A stretch of DNA of 11,801 bases from Baffinella frigidus (Eukaryota; Cryptophyceae; Cryptomonadales; Baffinellaceae), in assembly GCA_026770585.1 (NCBI GenBank), contig MU647106.1, positions 115,606 through 127,406 on the forward strand, in the 5' to 3' direction. A program made the position numbers and the translations under genes. Within the stretch, counting starts at the first letter, position 1; every line of letters begins with the position of its first letter. The notes beneath the pieces are model-generated. The model ran no database searches. It was not told the DNA's origin and saw only the letters and a program-made list of their open reading frames with translations. Below are positions 9,601 through 11,801 of the stretch, piece by piece.

Positions 9601-11801
9601 GGATGTAGGGTGTAGGGTGCAAGGTCTATGGGGTGAGGTATCTCACCCCATAGACTGCTCGCACAGGTTGCACTGCTTCGACGAATTCATTTCTCGATTG
9701 CCTCTGTGTTTCACCGATTCATTGAGACTGACTCACTGACTCACTGAAGGACTCTCACTCTGACTCACTCTCTCACTCACCCACTGGCTGACTGGCTGAC
9801 TGATTCATTGCGTGGCTATCTGACTGACTGAGGGTGTTCGACAGGAGGCGATGGAGGACCTCGCCGCAGCCCCGCCCCCACCCCCGCCTCACTCACTCAC
9901 TCACTCACTCACTCACTCACTGCAGACCTCAATGACTGACTGACGGACTGACTGACCCACTCACTGATGCATCAAGTGACAGACTGACTGATGGGGCGGG
10001 GCAGGAGGCTGGGCATGCCCATCGCCTTCAAGACCATCTCGCCGCAGCCCCGCTGCCATACACCTGCCGGGGCTGCCCGCACCCTCCATTCAGCAACTGA
10101 ATCATGTTCATTATGACTGCCTGACTGACGCACTGACTCCCATATGCAATGAGTGACTGAGTGGATGACTGACTCTCTGAGGGAGTGCAACAGGAGGCGA
10201 TGGAGGACCTCGAAGCAGCCCCGCCCCCACCTGCCCCGGGAGGTGCGCCCCCTAAACCCTAACCCCTAAACCCTAAACCCTAAATCTTAAATCTTAAACC
10301 CGAAACCCGAAACCCGAAACCCGAAACCCGAAACCCGAAACCCGAAACCCGAAACCCGAAACCCGAAACCCGAAACCCTCCCGCACATGCGATGCTCTCG
10401 CACACGGGGCAACCTCGCACATGGGGCAACTTCGACACTATAACCCAAAGCTTCGACACTGACTCCCCGGCACTCACTCTCGCAGGGGAGGGTGGGATGA
10501 CCGATTTGGACGTCGCGATGGAGGCTGCCAAGGGTGACGAGGATGGGGATGAGAGGGAGGCGGGGATTGTGGAGGGGGAGGAGGGGAGCAGCAGTGGCGA
10601 GGAGAGCAGTGGCGAGGAGAGCAGTGCGGAGGAGGACAGCAGTAGCGAGGATGAAAGTGATGAAGAGGAGGGGGAGAAGCCTGCGATGTACCTCGAGGTT
10701 TCCCCTGAACCTTGGTCCCTAAACCCTGATCGCCCCTCCCTGCGCACCCCGCCACTCGCTCACAGCTACACACAAAGCCACCCACTTGGATAGAACCTCA
10801 CGCACTTCCACTCGAGAATGCTGGAGCCCCGAATTTAAAACCGCATTGTACATACACGTAGTATTTTTCGTGTGTTTGCTCATGTCCCTCACTCAATTTC
10901 TGGGTGGTGTCCTCAATCCTGGCGCAAAACCCTTACACTCCCACATGTAAATAGAGTGCTCTAGCATTCTCGGGTGGTTAAACGCGCCGCCGGCCCGCCG
11001 CAGGTCCCAGAGAGACACAGGGACAGCTCGACAGCTGACAGAGACAGAGAGTTGACAATCGGGATCCCTCTGCAGGTGCCGGAGTCACCCGCAGACGTCC
11101 GAATCGGCGCGGCGGGCGGAGACACATCCTCACTGCCCGCCCTCATGCAAGAGGTCTCGCTCACCCCCCAAGACGAACCCCCTCTTGCCCTCCTCGTTTC
11201 TCGTGCCCGGCTGCGAGAGAGTGTTGCTACAGGACGTGTCTTGTGTTGCAAGGGCAGGGCGGGGTATCCTCGCTGCCCGCCTTGATGCAAGGTGTCGGCC
11301 TGCTCGCAAACAAAAATAGTTGAATGTTACAACACCCGAGGAGGGCCCGGTTGTCCCGAGGCGGGGGCATCCCAGGCAGTTCCTATGCTCGGGGGGTAGT
11401 TTTGCCTGGGTGTGGCTGTGACGAGCCTAAGATAGCAAACCTTCGGTAACCCAAGGTCCAGGATTTTGTACGAGACTTGGGCACGATTCCTACCGAAGGT
11501 ACCGAAGGTAGGCACGGCTCCAATTCCCACCAAGAATCCTTTACACGTACAAATTGGCGTTTTAAATAGAGGGATTGATCCGCCTCGCATCCGCAGATCT
11601 TCTTCTTCTTTGATACTCCCGGCACAGGTCCTAGGTAGGCCCTTACGCCTTGAGTTGCATCCGCAGATCGCTGCGCTCGGGATCCAACCGAAGCCTGCGG
11701 TGCCCGGGGCTGCCGCTGCCGGGATGCTGCCGGCCGGCGGGGCGGATCGGGGCGGGAAGGCTGCCGATCGCCCGCGGTGGCAGGAGGATGCGTCGCGCGT
11801 G
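3454..11801 (+). CDS. SHQ1: SHQ1, H/ACA ribonucleoprotein assembly factor, 19 exons, 3' end not reached
   Basis: Joined exons: 3454-3647, 3888-3983, 4432-4500, 4665-4775, 5033-5177, 5320-5440, 5581-5690, 5870-5972, 6978-7105, 7529-7582, 7977-8087, 8621-8676, 8857-8905, 9013-9071, 9517-9574, 10194-10242, 10486-10697, 11076-11153 and 11667-11801. All introns are GT-AG and all phases agree, giving 646 codons, a little longer than typical SHQ1 proteins (about 500-580). Residues 1-97 form the CS domain (MITPLFRLEQDD, KPYFLSLSF, EKASW, LTVLLPKKNFAQHF). The SHQ1-specific helical domain follows from YDWDLP through YGFNGAFSGVF, PDGTPAGSRRALR, HYLVDTLE, KKAALISLIDILFGFAYDLR, AKLSPTLSW, YPLYRTLALSKRVL and LFNTLFIDDYLCWLQ. 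An acidic Ser/Glu region lies at about 508-570. In other eukaryotes SHQ1 binds the pseudouridine synthase Cbf5/dyskerin as an RNA mimic and acts early in H/ACA snoRNP assembly, in nucleus and cytoplasm. The start is the conserved MITP methionine. Identity is very likely; the last two exons are less sure. Confidence 0.9.
3648..3887 (+). other. SHQ1 intron 1
   Basis: A 240-bp GT-AG intron. It contains three short copies of a CAGGAGGG-like unit (about 3680-3736) but almost no telomere-like repeats, unlike most later introns. Confidence 0.8.
3888..3983 (+). CDS. SHQ1: SHQ1 exon 2 (CS domain end)
   Basis: Acceptor ACGGCAG|G and donor CAA|GTAAAC. It encodes DVDKNELTVLLPKKNFAQHF and DNLDTISELLTK, the last strands of the CS domain and the start of the linker. 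Reading on without splicing hits TAA at once. Confidence 0.9.
3984..4431 (+). other. SHQ1 intron 2
   Basis: This 448-bp intron begins and ends with CCCTAAA-like repeats (3985-4030 and about 4372-4429). In its middle is a 207-bp inverted-repeat element (4147-4353). Confidence 0.82.
4147..4353. mobile_element. MITE-like palindromic element, ~36-39-bp terminal inverted repeats
   Basis: The left arm 4147-4185 (ATTGTCGAAATGGGCTTCGC... to GGTCA) is the reverse complement of the right arm 4318-4353, apart from a 3-nt length difference. Both ends are flanked by TA, so a TA target duplication is possible, as in Tc1/mariner or Stowaway-like MITEs. The AT-richer interior has no coding potential. Confidence 0.82.
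4432..4500 (+). CDS. SHQ1: SHQ1 exon 3 (linker)
   Basis: Acceptor CTTACAG|G and donor GAG|GTAAAC, both phase 2 boundaries that fit exons 2 and 4. It encodes a Pro-rich stretch and then MIEVVDAERAE. The protein sequence here is not conserved in the family, so support is phase, splice sites and position. Confidence 0.75.
4509..4661. repeat. CCCTAAA/CCCCAAA array in SHQ1 intron 3
   Basis: Degenerate units give way to a homogeneous CCCCAAA run at about 4596-4659, only a few bases from the exon 4 acceptor. It makes up nearly all of the 164-bp intron. Confidence 0.93.
4665..4775 (+). CDS. SHQ1: SHQ1 exon 4 (acidic linker into SHQ1 domain)
   Basis: The exon follows a CCCCAAA array with acceptor CTCAG|G. 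It encodes an acidic run and then EYDWDLPQKVPDA and EEHLLNRVR, like the (F/Y)DWE...LN.... entry to the SHQ1 domain. Donor GTCAG|GTATCA. Confidence 0.88.
4833..5003. repeat. Interrupted repeat TAGACCGGTC.TCTACTCCAG
   Basis: Five related units containing AGACCGG(T/C)C start near 4833, 4856, 4946, 4968 and 4990, two before and three after the intronic copy of exon 5. The AGACCGGTC core is close to palindromic. Confidence 0.8.
4895..4940 (+). pseudogene. Copy of the 5' part of SHQ1 exon 5
   Basis: Forty-six bases match 5033-5078 with eight differences. The frame encodes YGLNGAFSGVFEHRA against YGFNGAFSGVFEHRA in the real exon. Seven of the eight differences are silent third-position changes. The acceptor is lost (GCAT instead of GCAG), so it looks unspliceable at that edge. 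Confidence 0.88.
5033..5177 (+). CDS. SHQ1: SHQ1 exon 5
   Basis: It encodes YGFNGAFSGVFEHRADMAGE and DLPDPDGTPAGSRRALRIQA, matching the conserved YGF...SGV.......D..DPD.TP...RR..R. Acceptor TTCCGCAG|G. The donor CAG|GTTGCG is weak, but it alone gives phase 0 into exon 6. A stronger-looking GTAAGT at 5240 does not fit the phase. Confidence 0.9.
5260..5316. repeat. CCCGAA/CCCTAAA-like repeats, SHQ1 intron 5
   Basis: Short degenerate units with the C-rich strand as sense, ending at the exon 6 acceptor. The first 60 bases of this intron (5178-5239) are unique and keep an open reading frame. Confidence 0.8.
5320..5440 (+). CDS. SHQ1: SHQ1 exon 6
   Basis: It encodes EDCEHYLVDTLENAESIAPL and LKFLCPWDIIP, the DHYL.D..E.E.I..LL....W segment of the family. 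Acceptor GCAACAG|G, donor TCAG|GTGAGA. Confidence 0.9.
5459..5566. repeat. CCCTAAA/CCCGAAA repeats, SHQ1 intron 6
   Basis: Degenerate CCCTAAA with a short pure CCCGAAA run at about 5484-5512. It fills most of the 140-bp intron. Confidence 0.88.
5581..5690 (+). CDS. SHQ1: SHQ1 exon 7 (low-complexity insert)
   Basis: An Ala/Gly/Glu-rich stretch (VGAAAGAAGVAKG and GEAGEVTEERE) not seen in typical SHQ1 proteins. Support is the fit of both phases (1 in, 0 out), acceptor CACGCCAG and donor GAG|GTGCTC. Confidence 0.72.
5700..5868. repeat. CCCGAAA/CCCTAAA repeats, SHQ1 intron 7
   Basis: The 179-bp intron is almost entirely degenerate telomere-like units (CCCGAAA, CCGGAAC, CCATAAA), ending at the CCCAG acceptor. 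Confidence 0.9.
5870..5972 (+). CDS. SHQ1: SHQ1 exon 8
   Basis: It encodes VKYSEIDEE, a Gly-rich stretch and AEDRESLMRMPRG, like the F...E...L..LP segment before the central helix. The frame remains open far into the intron, but only the GAG|GTCTAA donor at 5973 matches exon 9. Confidence 0.78.
6213..6340 (+). mobile_element. Second copy of the dispersed MITE-like family
   Basis: It begins TCTAGCTCTATCAAAGG and continues through GCGGGCCCGTTTTCGG and AAGTTGACGG..TTGTACTAC to GAATAGTCGGAAAG. This parallels 2576-2700, and the reverse complement of 7606-7712 even more closely. The right terminal repeat is not evident, so the copy may be truncated. Confidence 0.68.
6438..6540. repeat. Inverted-repeat hairpin with duplicated left arm
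   Basis: The left arm 6438-6460 (CCGCATTGAATCAGCCTTTC..) is the reverse complement of 6519-6540 with two differences. A second copy of the left arm lies at 6471-6494. The motif TGAATCAGCCTTT also occurs at 7697-7710, at one end of the dispersed element. Confidence 0.82.
6868..6926 (+). pseudogene. Copy of the 5' part of SHQ1 exon 9
   Basis: An acceptor-like CCACAG|GAAC is followed by sequence encoding MGKKEKKAVLISLIHIL against MGKKEKKAALISLIDIL. Over 53 bases (6874-6926 against 6992-7044) there are three differences, two of them amino-acid changing. The match then stops and telomere-like repeats follow, so no donor is present. Confidence 0.9.
6978..7105 (+). CDS. SHQ1: SHQ1 exon 9 (central helix)
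   Basis: It encodes KEYLMGKKEKKAALISLID, ILFGFAYDLRSMEGE and SSCESPWT, the best conserved SHQ1 segment (LIDIL...Y..R...GE...ES.W). Acceptor TTTCGCAG, donor ACG|GTAACC. Partial copies of its 5' half lie upstream and of its 3' half downstream. Confidence 0.93.
7175..7222 (+). pseudogene. First downstream copy of the 3' part of SHQ1 exon 9
   Basis: The frame encodes DLRSMEGEPSCESPWA against DLRSMEGESSCESPWT in exon 9. Of ten changed codons, eight changes are silent and two alter the residue. No donor GT follows (GCAGCAAC in place of ACGGTAAC). It looks like a once-coding segment. Confidence 0.88.
7273..7320 (+). pseudogene. Second, decayed copy of the 3' part of SHQ1 exon 9
   Basis: Same segment with an in-frame TGA and several residue changes (DHRSMKGGPS, stop, ESLWT), yet it keeps a donor-like ACT|GTACCT. 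It shares CCCTCGTG.GAATCG with the first copy rather than with exon 9, so it probably arose from that copy. Confidence 0.85.
7340..7510. repeat. CCCTAAA/CCCCAAA repeats, SHQ1 intron 9
   Basis: Degenerate CCCTAAA units with CCCCAAA variants, C-rich on the sense strand, ending shortly before the exon 10 acceptor. Confidence 0.9.
7529..7582 (+). CDS. SHQ1: SHQ1 exon 10
   Basis: A micro-exon of 18 codons, VAKLSPTLSWLDPPHSVE, matching the conserved KLSPTL.W. Phase 0 on both sides; acceptor TTGACAG, donor GAG|GTATCC. Confidence 0.92.
7606..7712 (-). mobile_element. Third copy of the dispersed MITE-like family, reversed
   Basis: The reverse complement (CTCTCAAAGGCTGATTCAG... GGGCCCGTTTTCGG ... AAGTTGACGG .. 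GTACTACGAACC ... TTGAGAATG) follows 6216-6330 closely. It lies in SHQ1 intron 10, just upstream of the copy of exon 10. Confidence 0.75.
7721..7765 (+). pseudogene. Copy of SHQ1 exon 10 with both splice sites kept
   Basis: Forty-five bases match 7538-7582 with four differences and encode VSPTLSWPDPPHSVE. TAG precedes it and GAG|GTGCCT follows. Its length is a multiple of three and it is phase 0 on both sides. It could therefore be spliced in as a cassette or alternative exon, although the Leu to Pro change suggests decay. Confidence 0.82.
7940..7976 (+). promoter_or_regulatory. (CT)n polypyrimidine tract and acceptor of exon 11
   Basis: A run of CT dinucleotides ends in GTGCAG directly before exon 11. 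It is the clearest classical polypyrimidine tract in the window; most other introns have CCCTAAA-type repeats in this position. Confidence 0.75.
7977..8087 (+). CDS. SHQ1: SHQ1 exon 11
   Basis: It encodes DACKGCVRRALAYPLYRTLA and LSKRVLADVASILSKGR, the family RR.L.YPLYR.......... helix. A (CT)n pyrimidine tract precedes acceptor GTGCAG. The donor CGC|GTACGC is the first of three tandemly duplicated donor sites. Confidence 0.92.
8063..8312 (+). repeat. 109-bp tandem duplication across the exon 11 donor
   Basis: Bases 8063-8171 and 8172-8280 are nearly identical. Each unit holds the last 25 bases of exon 11, the donor and 84 bases of intron. A third, diverged unit starts at 8281. Donor-like GT therefore occurs at 8088, 8197 and 8306 in the same context. 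Confidence 0.93.
8320..8610. repeat. CCCGAAA and CCCTAAA arrays, SHQ1 intron 11
   Basis: A CCCGAAA run at about 8346-8390 and CCCTAAA units at about 8465-8610, with a non-repeat island at 8397-8462. C-rich strand is sense. Confidence 0.92.
8621..8676 (+). CDS. SHQ1: SHQ1 exon 12
   Basis: It encodes ASVLRALLRIRALFADGQ, the VL..LL.I..LF helix. Acceptor ACATCAG, weak donor GCG|GTCCGC. Phases 0 and 2 fit the neighbours exactly. Confidence 0.85.
8690..8756. repeat. CCCTAAA-like repeats, SHQ1 intron 12
   Basis: Degenerate units occupy the first part of the intron. The following 100 bases are AT-rich and unique. Confidence 0.85.
8857..8905 (+). CDS. SHQ1: SHQ1 exon 13
   Basis: It encodes YLFNTLFIDDYLCWLQ, matching the strongly conserved YL.N.L.I.DY..W.Q. 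Acceptor GGCGCAG|G, donor CAG|GTCACG. Confidence 0.93.
8930..9011. repeat. CCCGAAA/CCATAAA repeats, SHQ1 intron 13
   Basis: Degenerate units run directly into the AAACAG acceptor of exon 14 and fill most of the 107-bp intron. Confidence 0.88.
9013..9071 (+). CDS. SHQ1: SHQ1 exon 14
   Basis: It encodes SLSDASAKKKLETLAAKLRK, a lysine-rich helix like the family A..KKL..L...L. Acceptor AAACAG, donor CAA|GTCTGC. Confidence 0.85.
9072..9516 (+). other. SHQ1 intron 14
   Basis: This intron lacks a telomere-like array. It has C-runs and three copies of a TCTC(T/G)TGCCCC-like motif (near 9092, 9187 and 9235). It also has two copies of CGCCCCGATTAGATC (about 9412-9426 and 9439-9453). Confidence 0.7.
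9517..9574 (+). CDS. SHQ1: SHQ1 exon 15
   Basis: It encodes ETEVFQKQATGWNLASLEK, like the helix ending in Q.GL.LE.LE. Acceptor TTGCAG|A completes a Lys codon from exon 14; donor AAG|GTCCTC, phase 0. Confidence 0.8.
9624..9655. repeat. Perfect 14-bp hairpin
   Basis: GTCTATGGGGTGAG (9624-9637) and its exact reverse complement (9642-9655) are separated by four bases. It is within intron 15, so it is not a bacterial-type terminator; its role is unknown. Confidence 0.9.
9829..9886 (+). pseudogene. First copy of SHQ1 exon 16
   Basis: Bases from GAGGGTGTTCGACAG|GAGGC onward match the acceptor and first 13 codons of exon 16 (EAMEDLAAAPPPPPP). Instead of the GAG|GTGCGC donor it runs into CACT repeats, so no nearby donor exists. 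Confidence 0.82.
9999..10063 (+). pseudogene. Second, more diverged copy of SHQ1 exon 16 edge
   Basis: GGCAGGAGGC at the start and CTCGCCGCAGCCCCGC later match the first copy around an unrelated inner segment. It has no intact splice-site pair. Confidence 0.6.
10194..10242 (+). CDS. SHQ1: SHQ1 exon 16
   Basis: It encodes EAMEDLEAAPPPPAPG and is the only one of three related copies (near 9845, 10003 and here) followed by a usable donor, GAG|GTGCGC, with the right phase. Confidence 0.75.
10250..10379. repeat. CCCTAAA then pure CCCGAAA array, SHQ1 intron 16
   Basis: A few CCCTAAA units are followed by about eleven near-perfect CCCGAAA units (about 10299-10377). The C-rich strand is sense. On the minus strand this creates a spurious repetitive ORF. 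Confidence 0.95.
10397..10460. repeat. Short tandem duplications before exon 17
   Basis: CTCGCACACGGGGCAAC is followed at once by CTCGCACATGGGGCAAC, and CTTCGACACT occurs twice (about 10429 and 10450). Confidence 0.85.
10486..10697 (+). CDS. SHQ1: SHQ1 exon 17 (acidic Ser/Glu tail)
   Basis: It encodes GMTDLDVAMEAAKGDEDGD and then SSSGEESSGEESSAEEDSSS and similar. The S-(D/E)-x-(D/E) pattern is typical for casein kinase 2 sites. Acceptor CTCGCAG, donor GAG|GTTTCC. If this donor is not used the frame ends at TAG 10791, an alternative C-terminus. Confidence 0.75.
10698..11075 (+). other. SHQ1 intron 17 (if donor 10698 is used)
   Basis: No telomere-like array. It contains a 170-bp inverted-repeat element (10808-10977) and an acceptor-like CCGCAG|GTCCCAGAG near 11003, which resembles the true acceptor edge of exon 18. 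Confidence 0.6.
10808..10977. mobile_element. MITE-like element with 20-bp inverted repeats
   Basis: CCACTCGAGAATGCTGGAGC at 10808-10827 is the reverse complement of 10958-10977 with two mismatches. The AT-richer 130-bp interior has no coding potential. It is unlike the other inverted-repeat elements in the window. Confidence 0.7.
11076..11153 (+). CDS. SHQ1: SHQ1 exon 18, probable
   Basis: It encodes VPESPADVRIGAAGG and SSLPALMQE between acceptor CTCTGCAG and donor GAG|GTCTCG, both phase 0. An alternative acceptor at 11003 is in the same frame and adds 24 residues. Reading through the donor would end at TGA 11283. No conserved family sequence is present, so this is a model. Confidence 0.5.
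11268..11291 (+). pseudogene. Copy of the 3' edge of SHQ1 exon 18
   Basis: CCTCGCTGCCCGCCTTGATG and AAG match 11128-11151 with three differences, exactly 140 bases downstream. A GT follows (CAAG|GTGTCG), so a donor-like site is kept. Confidence 0.72.
11587..11599 (+). repeat. Copy of the exon 19 acceptor edge
   Basis: GCATCCGCAGATC occurs here and at 11657-11669, exactly 70 bases apart. The second copy is the proposed acceptor of exon 19; this one is followed by TTCTTCTTCTTTGA. Confidence 0.75.
11667..11801 (+). CDS. SHQ1: SHQ1 exon 19, probable, runs off the window
   Basis: After acceptor ATCCGCAG the phase 0 frame reads IAALGIQPKPAVPGAAAAG and on, open to the last base. The stretch is very GC-rich and all three frames are open, so phase agreement with exon 18 is the main support. 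Confidence 0.45.
   Translation, partial: MAALGIQPKPAVPGAAAAGMLPAGGADRGGKAADRPRWQEDASRV

Larger units (their letters stand above)
9725..10180. repeat. ACTG/ACTC tetranucleotide tracts
   Basis: Tracts of (GACT)n and (CACT)n, with a pure CACT run near 9892-9921, are interrupted by exon-edge copies. They replace the telomere-like repeats found in other introns. Confidence 0.88.
9575..10193 (+). other. SHQ1 intron 15
   Basis: The 619-bp intron contains a perfect 14-bp hairpin (9624-9655) and CTGA/CTCA tandem repeats in three blocks (about 9725-9830, 9891-9990 and 10110-10180). Two copies of the start of exon 16 lie between the blocks. Confidence 0.82.
11154..11666 (+). other. SHQ1 intron 18, probable
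   Basis: It contains a copy of the end of exon 18 (11268-11291), inverted ACCTTCGGTA/TACCGAAGGT pairs (about 11439-11450 and 11492-11516) and a 13-bp copy of the exon 19 acceptor edge (11587-11599). No telomere-like repeats. Confidence 0.5.

Noticed and set aside
10280-10747. 155-codon minus-strand ORF rich in Ser and in FRVSGFG repeats
   Set aside because: It is the antisense of the Ser/Glu exon plus the CCCGAAA array; a 7-bp repeat is open in all frames when no stop is present.
3454-11801. Functional link between SHQ1 (H/ACA and, in vertebrates, telomerase RNP assembly) and the telomere-like introns
   Set aside because: The HA gene next to it has the same kind of introns, so the repeats look genome-wide rather than SHQ1-specific.

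Overview
The window is nuclear DNA from a eukaryote, probably an alga or related protist. It holds parts of two intron-rich genes, read outwards from a shared region at about 2.1-3.45 kb. Exons are GC-rich. Every intron I could define is GT-AG. Most introns are filled with degenerate plant/alga-type telomere-like repeats (TTTAGGG, and the variants TTTCGGG and TTTGGGG). The species cannot be fixed from the sequence; a repeat-rich green (prasinophyte-like) or other TTTAGGG-telomere alga would fit. No rRNA, tRNA, CRISPR array or prokaryotic operon signal was seen. Apparent long ORFs in the repeat arrays are artefacts of 7-bp periodicity, which is open in several frames.

Left part (1-2050, minus strand): four exons join in phase (2050-1996, 1507-1377, 592-383, 167-113). 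They encode about 150 residues carrying helicase-associated (HA, PF03457-like) repeats with the W...QR...G.LSP...L..IG pattern. The gene is partial; its 3' end lies beyond base 1 and its 5' exons were not found.

Middle (about 2051-3453): telomere-like arrays, a 143-bp element with 14-bp perfect terminal inverted repeats, and unassigned sequence that probably includes the promoters of the divergent pair.

Right part (3454-11801, plus strand): I assembled 19 exons whose phases all agree, 1938 nt or 646 codons and still open at the window end. They encode SHQ1, the assembly chaperone for H/ACA ribonucleoproteins. The N-terminal CS domain starts with MITPLFRLEQDD. The helical SHQ1-specific domain is spread over exons 4-15. 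An acidic Ser/Glu tail follows. The C-terminal exons 18-19 are less certain.

The most unusual feature is inside the introns. Many contain nearby copies of the edge of the adjacent exon, often with the splice site attached. Some copies are recent tandem duplications across a splice junction (109-bp period at 8063-8280). Others differ from the real exon almost only at third codon positions (4895-4940 and 7175-7222), which implies past selection on the copy or origin from a functional diverged gene copy. In nearly all introns the telomere-like repeats lie with the C-rich CCCTAAA strand as the sense strand, so their orientation flips between the two genes. Several MITE-like inverted-repeat elements also sit in introns and in the intergenic region.
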